Positions 15,544 through 23,869 of a stretch of 64,000 nucleotides of DNA are shown piece by piece. Source of the stretch: Streptomyces pactum (lineage in GTDB: Bacteria > Actinomycetota > Actinomycetes > Streptomycetales > Streptomycetaceae); NCBI RefSeq assembly GCF_002005225.1, contig NZ_CP019724.1, positions 5,907,501 to 5,971,500 of the forward strand, read 5' to 3'. A model generated the notes under the pieces. That model was not told the DNA's origin, searched no databases, and saw nothing but the letters and a program-made list of their open reading frames with translations. The position numbers and the translations under genes are program-made. Position 1 is the first letter of the stretch, and the number at the start of each line of letters is the position of its first letter.

Positions 15544-17049
15544 ATGCGAACCGCCCGCTTCACCCTCGACCCCGCCTTCACCACCGGCGAAGTCAACCCC
15601 CGCCTCTTCGGCTCCTTCGTGGAACACCTCGGCCGCTGCGTCTACACCGGCATCTACGAGCCCGGCCACCCCACCGCCGACGCCGCGGGCCTGCGCCAGG
15701 ACGTGCTGGAGCTGGTCCGGGAACTCGGCGTCACCGCCATCCGCTACCCCGGCGGCAACTTCGTCTCCGGCTACAAGTGGGAGGACTCGGTCGGCCCGGT
15801 GGAGGACCGCCCCCGCCGCCTCGACCTGGCCTGGCGCTCCACGGAGACCAACCGCTTCGGCCTGTCCGAGTACATCGCCTTCCTCAAGAAGGTCGGCCCC
15901 CAGGCCGAACCCATGATGGCCGTCAACCTCGGCACCCGCGGCGTCGCCGAGGCCCTGGAACTCCAGGAGTACGCCAACCACCCCTCCGGCACGGCGCTGT
16001 CCGACCTCCGCGCCGAGCACGGCGACAAGGACCCCTTCGGCATCAGGCTGTGGTGCCTGGGCAACGAGATGGACGGCCCCTGGCAGACCGGCCACAAGAC
16101 CGCCGAGGAGTACGGGCGCGTCGCCGCCGAGACCGCCCGCGCCATGCGCCAGATCGACCCGGACCTCGAACTCGTCGCCTGCGGTTCCTCCGGCCAGTCC
16201 ATGGAGACCTTCGCCGAGTGGGAGGCGACGGTCCTCCAGGAGACGTACGACCTGGTCGACCACATCTCCCTGCACGCCTACTACGAGCCGCACGACGGCG
16301 ACGTCGACTCCTTCCTCGCCTCCGCCGTGGACATGGAGTCGTTCATCGAGAACGTCGTCGCCACCTGCGACCACGTCGGCGCCCGCCTCAAGTCGAAGAA
16401 GAAGATCAACCTCTCCTTCGACGAGTGGAACGTCTGGTACATGGCCAAGACCCAGGCGGAGGTGAGCGCCCTGGACTGGCCCGAGGCGCCCCGCCTGCTG
16501 GAGGACAACTACAGCGTCATGGACGCGGTCGTCTTCGGCTCGCTCCTCATCGCCCTGCTCCGGCACGCCGACCGCGTCACCGTCGCCTGCCTCGCCCAGC
16601 TCGTCAACGTCATCGCCCCGATCATGACCGAGCCGGGCGGCCCGGCCTGGCGCCAGACGACCTTCTTCCCCTTCTCCCAGGCCTCGAAGTACGGCCGCGG
16701 CGAGGTCCTCGACGTCCGGGTGGACTCGCCGACGTACGAGACGAGGAAGTACGGCGAGGCCGACCTGCTGCACGCCACCGCAGTGCGCGCCGAGGACGGC
16801 TCGGTCACCGTCTTCGCCGTCAACCGCTCCCGCACCGAGTCGCTGCCGCTGGACGTCGCCCTGAGCGGCCTGCACCTGACCGAGGTCGTCGAGCACAGCG
16901 CCCTGGCGGACGCCGACCCGGACGCCCGCAACACGCTCGCCGAGCCCGAGCGGGTCGTCCCGCACCCGGTCGCGGGCACGGCGCTGCGGGACGGCGGGCT
17001 GAGCGCCGTACTGGAGCCGCTGTCCTGGAACGTGATCCGGCTGCGCTGA
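15544..17049 (+). CDS. abfA: GH51 alpha-L-arabinofuranosidase
   Basis: Cytoplasmic exo-enzyme, 501 aa, releasing terminal arabinofuranose from imported arabino-oligosaccharides with retention. The acid/base is Glu175 in LGNEMDGPW and the nucleophile Glu294 in SFDEWNVWY, the same residue numbers as in the well-studied Geobacillus enzyme. RYPGGNFVSGYKWEDSVGP is the conserved substrate-binding loop. There is no signal peptide. GGAAAGG precedes the ATG at 15544. It is the last gene of the ABC operon and converges on the GH35-like gene 12 bases away, with no obvious hairpin between them. Confidence 0.95.
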   Translation: MRTARFTLDPAFTTGEVNPRLFGSFVEHLGRCVYTGIYEPGHPTADAAGLRQDVLELVRELGVTAIRYPGGNFVSGYKWEDSVGPVEDRPRRLDLAWRSTETNRFGLSEYIAFLKKVGPQAEPMMAVNLGTRGVAEALELQEYANHPSGTALSDLRAEHGDKDPFGIRLWCLGNEMDGPWQTGHKTAEEYGRVAAETARAMRQIDPDLELVACGSSGQSMETFAEWEATVLQETYDLVDHISLHAYYEPHDGDVDSFLASAVDMESFIENVVATCDHVGARLKSKKKINLSFDEWNVWYMAKTQAEVSALDWPEAPRLLEDNYSVMDAVVFGSLLIALLRHADRVTVACLAQLVNVIAPIMTEPGGPAWRQTTFFPFSQASKYGRGEVLDVRVDSPTYETRKYGEADLLHATAVRAEDGSVTVFAVNRSRTESLPLDVALSGLHLTEVVEHSALADADPDARNTLAEPERVVPHPVAGTALRDGGLSAVLEPLSWNVIRLR

Positions 17050-17061
17050 GGCCGGCCGGGG

Positions 17062-19824
17062 TCAGCGGCGCCGACCGGGGGAGGCGACCGGTTCCACCGG
17101 CACCCCGCCGGCCGCGCCGCCCAGCGGCTCGAGCCGTACCGACCCGGGCCCGGACGCCGTGTCGCCGCCGGCCAGGACCGCGAGGGCCAGGGTGTTGGCG
17201 GCGGCACGGGTGCGCAGGATGCCGTTCGGCAGGACGAAGGTGTGCGGCGAGCCCGCCGGGCCGTTGACGTACTCGCCCATGTTCCAGCCGTTGAGGAAGA
17301 CCTGGGCGCGGTAGTCGCGGTCCGGGTCGTCGTCGAGGACGAGCCCGACCGAGGCGTCGATGCCCGGCGGGACGTCCAGCCGGAAGGCGGTCCGGTACCA
17401 GGTCACGCCCTGGCGCCGGTCTCGCCGGGGGAAGGAGGCGGGCTCCCAGCCGTCGTCGTCGTACCCGGGCAGGTGCCAGCCCCACCGCTCCCCGTACAGC
17501 CCGCCGTGGTTGAGCGGTCCGCGCACGGGGTCGGGCGCGGCGGCGCCCTGGATGCGCCACTCCACCTCCGGCGACGCCCCTTCGAAGGCGACCGAGGTCA
17601 GTCCGCGGGCCGCCTTGCGGTCGTCCTGGCCGTGCTGGGTGCGCCGGACCAGGACGGACAGGACGGGGGCGCCACCGGCGTCGGGCCGCCTTCGCGCCTT
17701 CTCCCGCAGCGCCTGGCGCAGCCCCTCCGGCAGGCGGAATCCGGCCGTGGCGCTCCACGTGCCCTTGCCCCCGTCGTCCTCCCGGCCCATGCGGTGCGTG
17801 CCCAGCGGCTCCCCGTCCAGCCAGGCCATCAGCATCCCGCGCGCGCCCGTGCTGTAGGCGAGGGACACCGACTCCAGGCCGGCGGCGCCGCCGAGCCTGC
17901 CCCGGTACCAGACGTCGCCGTAGTGGAAGCCGTAGTCGTCGGCGAAGAGCACGGGCTGCCCCTCGGGCACCGGGGTCGTGCTGTACGACGTCCGCCGGTC
18001 GGCGACCGTCCACCCCGAGTCGCCGTAGCCGGGGGCGGACTCCGGGTTCTCGGCGCGGCGCCGCCAGCCGTCGAGCGCGGGCAGCACCAGCTCGGGCACG
18101 CCGGGCAGCGGCCAGACGGACATCAGGCTCTGGGCGCGGCCGACGGACGCCTGGACCGCGTCGCCGTTCCAGGTGACGTGGGTGATGCCGCGCGGTGCCC
18201 ACACCTCCAGCCCGTGCTCCCCGACGGTGTCACCGGTCAGCCGGATCGTGGCGCCGTCCAGGGCGACGTCGCGCAGCAGCGCCGGGCCGTGCACGAGGAC
18301 GCGGCCCGACGGGGTCTCGTACGGCCACAGCCGCAGCGAGGCGGCGTCGTCGGCGAAGAGCAGCAGGGTGGTGCGCTCGGTGTCCGCGCCGCGGATCCGC
18401 ACCCGGGTCACCCGGTCCTCGCCGAGCGGCACCGTGATGTGCAGTTCGCCGTGGTCGTACACCCAGGCGGCCTCCTCGTCCAGCCGGGTCGGCCACGGTT
18501 CGTCCGGGCAGTCCAGTACCAGGTGCGCCTGCTCCCCGGCCCGGCCCACGAAGGCGGCGATGTCCAGCCGTCCGACGCTCAGGGACATCATGGGCTGCAC
18601 GGTGGCGTACGCCAGTTTCCGGCCCGCTCCCAGGTGGAGCCCGGTGGCGAACAGCTTGGCGTCCCGGGCGGGGACGGTGACCTCCACGTCGGTCCCGCCC
18701 ATCGGCAGCGTCGACGTGACGTCGGCGGCGGAGTCGTTGCGCACGACGTACGCGTGGGTGCCCGTGTCCGGGTTGGTGAGGTGCCGCACCCGGATGCGGG
18801 CGTCCGCGGCTCTGACCTCGGGCGCCTCCTCCAGCCGGGTGAAGTCGGGGACGTGGCGCAGGAGCTGCCCGAGCTGGTGGAGCGGGGCGAGCCGGTCCGT
18901 CGGCCTGCGGGCCTCGTCGATCGCCGCGGTGGGGTCGTACGTGGGCGTGGGCGCGGACGGTGCGGCCGACCAGCCCCACGAGGTGCCGCCGAACGCCGTG
19001 CGGACGTTGTGCAGCGTGGTCCCGTCCGCGAGGTGGGTGAGGTGGACCCGCCGCGCCTCGGCGGCGTCCCGGGTCCGCTCCGCCTCTCCCCAGGGGACGG
19101 GGGTGTCGGCGTGCAGGAGGGGCACCTCGATCCCGTCGGCGCGCAGCCTGTCGTGCAGGCGGGTCAGGCGGGCGCGCCGCGGGGCGTCGACCCGGTAGAG
19201 CAGGACCGTGCCGGTGCCCCTGGTGTACTGGTGCCGGGCGGCGACGGCGTTGACGCGGCTCAGCCACTCGTCGGCGTGGCGCAGGTACGCGGGGTCGAGG
19301 GTCCGGGCCCGGGCCCCGGTGGCCGTCAGCCAGCCGGGCAGGCCGCCCGCGTCCACGTCCGCGCCGATGTACGGGCCGGGCTGGAGGACGACGTACATGC
19401 GGGTCTCGGCGGCCGTGCGCAGGAACAGGTCCAGGTCGCGGACACCGGAGAAGTCGTACTCGCCGGGGGCGGGGGAGTGCTGGTTCCAGGCCAGGCGGGC
19501 GTTGACCGCGTTGTAGCCGTACGCCCGCATCTTCTGCAGCACGTCCCGCCACAGGGACGGGCTCGGCAGCCGGAAGGGGTGCATCTCGCCGGACCACAGC
19601 GCGAGACGTCTGCCGTCGATCAGCAGGGAGTACCGGTCCAGGGCGACCCGGTGGGGCACGCCGTCGGCGCCGGGCGGCCCGGGCGGCGGTCCGGTCGGCA
19701 CGGGGCCGCGAGCGCCGGAGCGGGGCAGCGCCTGGCTGCTCACGCTGCCGCCGAGCGCGAGGCCGAGGACGGTGGTGCCCGCGAGGGCGTTGAACGCTCG
19801 TCTGCTGAGCCTGCTGAGCTCCAA
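17062..19824 (-). CDS. Tat-exported GH35-like protein lacking the catalytic residues
   Basis: About 920 aa, related to fungal/bacterial GH35 beta-galactosidases but apparently inactive. Recognisable parts in order: signal SRRAFNALAGTTVLGLALGG, strand LWSGEMHPFRLPSPSLWRD, MRAYGYNAVNARLAWNQHS, PGPYIGADVDAGGLPGWL, then FGGTSWGWSAAPSAPTPTYD and C-terminal jelly-roll domains (WYRTAFRLDVPPG; FLNGWNMGEYVNG). The acid/base segment that should read Q-x-E-N-E-Y reads VLLYRVDAPRRAR, and the stretch holding the nucleophile Glu is missing. TTG at 19824 is chosen (GGAGAGG upstream, M-E-L-S-R as in the mutarotase at 29260); ATG at 19872 is the alternative. Could be a galactan-binding protein. Confidence 0.75.
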   Translation of the reverse strand: MELSRLSRRAFNALAGTTVLGLALGGSVSSQALPRSGARGPVPTGPPPGPPGADGVPHRVALDRYSLLIDGRRLALWSGEMHPFRLPSPSLWRDVLQKMRAYGYNAVNARLAWNQHSPAPGEYDFSGVRDLDLFLRTAAETRMYVVLQPGPYIGADVDAGGLPGWLTATGARARTLDPAYLRHADEWLSRVNAVAARHQYTRGTGTVLLYRVDAPRRARLTRLHDRLRADGIEVPLLHADTPVPWGEAERTRDAAEARRVHLTHLADGTTLHNVRTAFGGTSWGWSAAPSAPTPTYDPTAAIDEARRPTDRLAPLHQLGQLLRHVPDFTRLEEAPEVRAADARIRVRHLTNPDTGTHAYVVRNDSAADVTSTLPMGGTDVEVTVPARDAKLFATGLHLGAGRKLAYATVQPMMSLSVGRLDIAAFVGRAGEQAHLVLDCPDEPWPTRLDEEAAWVYDHGELHITVPLGEDRVTRVRIRGADTERTTLLLFADDAASLRLWPYETPSGRVLVHGPALLRDVALDGATIRLTGDTVGEHGLEVWAPRGITHVTWNGDAVQASVGRAQSLMSVWPLPGVPELVLPALDGWRRRAENPESAPGYGDSGWTVADRRTSYSTTPVPEGQPVLFADDYGFHYGDVWYRGRLGGAAGLESVSLAYSTGARGMLMAWLDGEPLGTHRMGREDDGGKGTWSATAGFRLPEGLRQALREKARRRPDAGGAPVLSVLVRRTQHGQDDRKAARGLTSVAFEGASPEVEWRIQGAAAPDPVRGPLNHGGLYGERWGWHLPGYDDDGWEPASFPRRDRRQGVTWYRTAFRLDVPPGIDASVGLVLDDDPDRDYRAQVFLNGWNMGEYVNGPAGSPHTFVLPNGILRTRAAANTLALAVLAGGDTASGPGSVRLEPLGGAAGGVPVEPVASPGRRR

Positions 19825-20038
19825 GGGAGCCTCTCCTGTTGCCGTACTTCTCGTGCTGCGCTGCCGGGCCATTCTCCACAAGGACGCGGTGATGCGTTAA
19901 ATGGCCGGAGTTCCCTCTGTTCGCGTCCCTGGGGGACGCATACGATGCGACCGTTTCGTGTCTGACATGTGCACAACAGACGTGCATGTCAGACGCATTC
20001 AACTACATCCACCCCCCACTGACAGGGACGGGATACCC

Positions 20039-20692
20039 ATGGCCACCGGCCTGCTCCTGAGCGGCACGATCGCCGCGCTCCTCACCTCCGCGCTGCCCGC
20101 GCAGCACCAGCCCTCCGGCGGGTTCGAGGACCCGCCGCCGGACAAAATCGTCATCGACGTCGCCACGGTCAACGGCTCCGGATGCCCGCAGGGCACGGCG
20201 GCGGTCGCCGTCTCCGAGGACAACACCGCCTTCACCGTCACCTACAGCGAATACCTCGCCCAGGCGGGCGGCGGGTCCAGCCCCACGGACTTCCGCAAGA
20301 ACTGCCAGCTCAACCTGCTCGTCCACGTCCCGCAGGGCTTCACCTACGCCGTGGCCAGCGCGGACTACCGCGGCTTCGCCGCCCTCCAGCCCGGCGCGCA
20401 GGGCACCCAACGGGCCTCCTACTACTTCCAGGGCTCCCCGGACACGCAGTACCGCACCCACCCCTTCAGCGGCCCGCTCAACGACAACTGGCAGGCCACC
20501 GACACCACCGACTGGGCCCAGTTGGTGTGGGCGCCCTGCGGGGTCCAGCGCAACTTCAACATCAACACGGAGCTGCGGGTGAGCACGGGGACGTCCGACC
20601 CCGCCAAGGTGAGCTTCATGACGATGGACTCGACGGACGGGGACATCAGCACGGTGTACCACCTGGCGTGGAAGGAGTGCCCCGAGTCCTGA
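20039..20692 (+). CDS. Secreted DUF4360 protein
   Basis: A 217-aa exported protein of the DUF4360 family, of unknown function. ATG at 20039 (GGGACGGGA upstream) gives a short signal peptide (TGLLLSGTIAALLTSALPAQ). The mature part begins with the family-like IDVATVNGSGCPQGTAAVAV and contains four conserved-looking cysteines (GSGCPQG, RKNCQLNL, WAPCGVQRN, WKECPES), suggesting two disulfides in a beta-sandwich. It ends in EDISTVYHLAWKECPES-like sequence. Upstream 19900-19999 contains an imperfect dyad around tgtctgacatgtgcacaac/acgtgcatgtcagacgc that could be an operator. It stands alone, divergent from the GH35-like gene. Confidence 0.82.
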   Translation: MATGLLLSGTIAALLTSALPAQHQPSGGFEDPPPDKIVIDVATVNGSGCPQGTAAVAVSEDNTAFTVTYSEYLAQAGGGSSPTDFRKNCQLNLLVHVPQGFTYAVASADYRGFAALQPGAQGTQRASYYFQGSPDTQYRTHPFSGPLNDNWQATDTTDWAQLVWAPCGVQRNFNINTELRVSTGTSDPAKVSFMTMDSTDGDISTVYHLAWKECPES

Positions 20693-21145
20693 CCGGTGAC
20701 CGAGGCGGGCGTGGCCGCGGGTGCCGGTAGCGGGACGGGCCACCACGGCCACACCCGTGCCGTGAGCGGCGTCAGCGGGTGGACAGCCCACGCTCTTCGA
20801 GCCCGTCCGCGCACTCCTCGGTAGCGCCGGATCCTCGGCGAACGGCGTGCCCTGGCCGGCCGCTTCCCGCCGCCGGCCAGGGCACAGCCCCGCCCACACG
20901 ACGACGACCCGCCGTCCGATCCGCGTCCCGTAGTGGGCCGCCGCGGCCCGGCGTGCGGCTGCCGGGGCCCCTCGACGAACACGGGCACGGCCCGGTCCCG
21001 AGACCGAGCGCACCCGCCGCTGGGTCATGAACCCGTCCCCGCTGCTCGGCGTGTCGAGCAGTCATGCCCGACCGCACCGACACGATCATTGCCGGCACAC
21101 GGTAAGTAACGACGGCCAGCGAGATGCCGTTCGGGAGGCCTGGCA
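20693..21145. other. 453-bp intergenic stretch, possibly holding a decayed transposase
   Basis: No frame has convincing coding character. On the minus strand near 20890-20935 the translation GTRIGRRVVVVWAGL resembles the strand around the second Asp of IS630-type transposases (usually V-V-V-W-D-G-L), but the Asp is replaced and nothing else of the enzyme is present. A 12-base inverted pair (CTGGCCGGC...GCCGGCCAG, 20849-20880) could be a hairpin. Base composition drops towards the hydrolase at 21146. Confidence 0.3.
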
Positions 21146-21967
21146 ATGGGCGAGTGGTTGAATGCCGACGGTACCGAGATCTGGGTCCATCGTCAGGGGC
21201 GGGGTTCGGACGTCCTGCTCATCGGGGGGCTGGGTGACCCCGCCGAATCGTGGCAGCCACAACTCGACGGACTCAGCGATCGCTACCGGCTCACCGCATT
21301 CGATAATCGCGGAGCGGGGCGCACCCGATTGCCCGCGGGACAGCTTTCCGTGGCCATGATGGCCGACGACGCGGCTGCCGTGCTGCGCGCGCTCGATATT
21401 CCGGCCGCCCACGTCGCCGGCTTCTCCGGAGGATCCGCCATCGCACAGGAGATGGCGCTCGCTCACCCAGAGCTGGTCCGCAGTCTCGTTCTCATGAGCA
21501 CCTACGCTCGTGCGGACGAGTATTTCCGGTCCCTGCTCCGCTTCTTCCACTGGATGGCCGAAGCCGCTCCGGACGAGCGCGCCATGCTCGAGGCGTTCTT
21601 CCTGTGGATCTACACCCCCCGCGCCCATGAGGACGGCACAGTGGAGCAGATCATCGAGGAGGCATTGGAATTCGCGCACCCCCAGTCAACCGAGGCATTT
21701 CACCGCCAGGTTGCCGCATTCTTGGCGCACGACACGCTGGACCGCCTGCACGAGATCACAGTGCCTACGCTCGTACTGGCCGGCGAGATCGATATCCTCC
21801 TGCCTCCGCGTTATGGAAGCATCGTCGCTGAGCGGATTCCGGGTGCCCGATTCGAAGTAATGAACCAAGAGGCCCACCAGCCATTCCAGGAGGTCCCCGA
21901 CACGTTCAACGCACGTGTCAGCGCCTTCTGGCGCGATGTCGAGACACAGACCACGTCACGCGTTTGA
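21146..21967 (+). CDS. Alpha/beta hydrolase, probably horizontally acquired
   Basis: A 273-aa cytoplasmic alpha/beta-hydrolase. The nucleophile elbow is GFSGGS (Ser94), with Asp216 in AGEIDILLP and His244 in NQEAHQPFQE completing the triad; GGLGDPAESW forms the oxyanion loop. It resembles the 3-oxoadipate enol-lactonase/haloperoxidase-like group, but substrate is not assignable. Codon use differs from its surroundings: many AAT, ATT, GAT and CAT codons, unlike the near-exclusive G/C third positions nearby. Together with the decayed sequence upstream this suggests recent transfer. ATG at 21146 follows GGGAGG. No operon partners. Confidence 0.85.
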   Translation: MGEWLNADGTEIWVHRQGRGSDVLLIGGLGDPAESWQPQLDGLSDRYRLTAFDNRGAGRTRLPAGQLSVAMMADDAAAVLRALDIPAAHVAGFSGGSAIAQEMALAHPELVRSLVLMSTYARADEYFRSLLRFFHWMAEAAPDERAMLEAFFLWIYTPRAHEDGTVEQIIEEALEFAHPQSTEAFHRQVAAFLAHDTLDRLHEITVPTLVLAGEIDILLPPRYGSIVAERIPGARFEVMNQEAHQPFQEVPDTFNARVSAFWRDVETQTTSRV

Positions 21968-22043
21968 CAGGTGTCGTACGCGGTCAGGTGCCCGCAGTCA
22001 GCCGTGCCTCGGCTGCGCCCGGTGCGGCGGCCGTGCGATGGAG

Positions 22044-23609
22044 TCACGACCCGCTGGGCCGGCACAGCAGCGGCTTGTCCAGCTCGGAGCAGGGGCGGTG
22101 GCTCCGGGAGCGGATGATGTCCTTGCCGACCTCGTTGGCGAGGTAGCGCAGGAAGCCTGCGGCGATGGAGTCCGCCGGCGGTTCGCCGTAGGTGTAGGCG
22201 ATCTCCGTCTCCCAGTAGGGATAGGCGCCCTGGTCGGCGCCCTCCAGCGTCGCGGGGTAGCCGTCGATGCGGACCTGCCGCACGCCCTCGTGGGCGGTGG
22301 CGGCGCCGACCTCGCTGTGGCCGAGCGCGCCGGAGGTCGATGCGACGGTGTCCAGCAGGGACGGGGTGCCGGCGACCTCGCAGCGGCCGGCCCTGCTCGT
22401 GTCCAGGCTCCGGCAGTCACTCGTCGTGACCGCCAGGAGGGGGCGGTCGTCCAGCACCTGTCGCTGGAGGGTGGTGCGGGTGCCGGATCCCGGGTTGCGG
22501 CTGACGAGCTGGACGGGCAGGTCGTTGCCGTTCACCTGCTTCCAGTTGGTGATCTTCCCGGCGTAGATCTCCCGGACCTGCTTCAGGGACAGGTCCTGGA
22601 CGCCGGTGTCCTCGTTCACGACCAGGGTGAACAAGGAGAGTGCGACGGGCCTGGGAAGCAGTTGCGGGCGGCCGTCGGACTTGGGGCCGTCGCTGAACGA
22701 CAGCCGGTCGCCCAGCCCTTCGCCGTCCTCCGGCTCGGCCTCTTCCCCGGCCGCGGCGAGCGTGTCCAGCCCGGGGACGCTGCCCTCGAAGGAACTGCCG
22801 GTCAGCGGGATCCGGGCGTCCGGGCACGTCTTCGTGTACTGCTCGGCGGCCAGCTCCAGGACCGGCTGGAACGCGGTGGAACCCGACAGGTGCAGCGTGC
22901 CCTCGGCGCAGTCCAGCGGTGCGGCCACGGTGTCATCGCCCCGGGCGAAGGTGGACACGGACTGGGCGACACTCACCAGGACGAGGGCGGCGAGGAGCCA
23001 GCGGACCGGCCGGGAGGCGAAGGGGTAGTACTCGGTCCTCTTTATGGTCCCGCCGCGCACCCCGCCGACGACGCCCGCGGTGACCTCCGGGTCGGGGAAG
23101 TCGGTACCGGTGAAGTCCGGGACGCGGTCCAGGACCGCCAGCACCTTGTAGTGCGCCCGGCGGTTGAGCTTCACCTTGGGCAGCCTGATGACACCGTCCG
23201 TGGCCCCGAGGCCCGGCGTTCCCGGCGCGAAGAAGTCGCGCAGCACGGTGTGGCTGCACTCCGTCACGACCATGCCGACCACGCGGCGGCCCGGGAACGC
23301 CACGCGTATGCCCACCGCGTCGTTGGCCGGAGCCACGTAGTCCTCCTCGACTATCGGGGTCCAGCCCACGTTCTCGATGCGCAGCAGGACGACCGAGGGG
23401 TCGCGCAGATCGGCTCCGTCCCACTGCATCCGCTGGAGCATTCCGGCCTCCGGTCCGGAGGAAGTGGCCGAGTCCCGGGCGCTGGTGTCCATCTGCACGC
23501 GGTAGCCGAGTCGTTTGCGGCCCGCCAGGAAGAACTCCCACAGGGCGGCGGCCACGGGCACGGCGAGGCCGAGCACCGCGAGCACGGACTCCCACGGAAC
23601 ACCGTTCAT
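22044..23609 (-). CDS. Membrane-anchored PstS-like phosphate-binding-domain protein
   Basis: A 521-aa protein with unusual order: an N-terminal helix (VLAVLGLAVPVAAALWEFFLA), about 180 residues of beta-rich sequence (LRIENVGWTPIVEEDYV, VRVAFPGRR-like), a second helix (WLLAALVLVSVAQSV), then a PstS-like domain beginning CAEGTLHLSGSTAFQPVLEL and containing LPLTGSSFEGS, VREIYAGKITNWKQVNG and SRNPGSGTRTTLQRQ, the phosphate-loop region. The binding domain would be outside the cell, anchored by the second helix, while the middle domain would be inside. ATG at 23609. No Pst permease genes are adjacent. It may sense or scavenge an oxyanion rather than transport it. Confidence 0.75.
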   Translation of the reverse strand: MNGVPWESVLAVLGLAVPVAAALWEFFLAGRKRLGYRVQMDTSARDSATSSGPEAGMLQRMQWDGADLRDPSVVLLRIENVGWTPIVEEDYVAPANDAVGIRVAFPGRRVVGMVVTECSHTVLRDFFAPGTPGLGATDGVIRLPKVKLNRRAHYKVLAVLDRVPDFTGTDFPDPEVTAGVVGGVRGGTIKRTEYYPFASRPVRWLLAALVLVSVAQSVSTFARGDDTVAAPLDCAEGTLHLSGSTAFQPVLELAAEQYTKTCPDARIPLTGSSFEGSVPGLDTLAAAGEEAEPEDGEGLGDRLSFSDGPKSDGRPQLLPRPVALSLFTLVVNEDTGVQDLSLKQVREIYAGKITNWKQVNGNDLPVQLVSRNPGSGTRTTLQRQVLDDRPLLAVTTSDCRSLDTSRAGRCEVAGTPSLLDTVASTSGALGHSEVGAATAHEGVRQVRIDGYPATLEGADQGAYPYWETEIAYTYGEPPADSIAAGFLRYLANEVGKDIIRSRSHRPCSELDKPLLCRPSGS

Positions 23610-23789
23610 GACCGACTCCCGACTTCCGGCCTCCGACTCGGGGCGGACGCACATCGATGGGGAGGCCATGTTGTCGCGGGGAGGACCGGGCGGCCGGGGC
23701 CGTGCTGAGCATCCGTCAGGAATTCATCGGCACGTCACCTGTGAAACGTGCTGTTTTCCGGACGTTGGTTGCCGTTGCTGCGCGGGCCA

Positions 23790-23818
23790 TTGACGCGCAA
23801 GGGGTTCGATTCTACGTT
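23790..23818 (+). promoter_or_regulatory. Promoter of the GH43 pair
   Basis: TTGACG (23790-23795), 17 bases, TACGTT (23813-23818): the same -35 hexamer, spacing and -10 type as the ABC operon promoter. Start of transcription near 23825. Confidence 0.65.
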
Positions 23819-23840
23819 CCCGTCCGAAAAGGCGATCGTT

Positions 23841-23856
23841 GTTCGAAATGCAGAAC
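23841..23856 (+). promoter_or_regulatory. GTTCGANATNTCG motif, site 4 (GH43 leader)
   Basis: GTTCGAAATGCAGAAC, a partly symmetric element about 16 bases past the predicted transcription start and ahead of the ATG at 23870. Its first 11 bases are identical to a site in the dehydratase operon leader (36727). Confidence 0.55.
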
Positions 23857-23869
23857 AGGAGCGTCCCCC

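Noticed and set aside
14389..16965. Very long open frames antisense to the GH43 and GH51 genes
   Set aside because: They arise from high GC at codon third positions; their translations are repetitive and lack domains, while the sense genes carry catalytic motifs.
20112..20132. GGCGGGTTCGAGGACCCGCC stem-loop resembling a tRNA T arm
   Set aside because: It is within the DUF4360 coding frame and has no cloverleaf context.
20878..20935. Minus-strand VVVVWAGL as an IS630 transposase
   Set aside because: Only one strand is similar, the catalytic Asp is missing and no terminal repeats were found; kept only as a low-confidence note on the gap.
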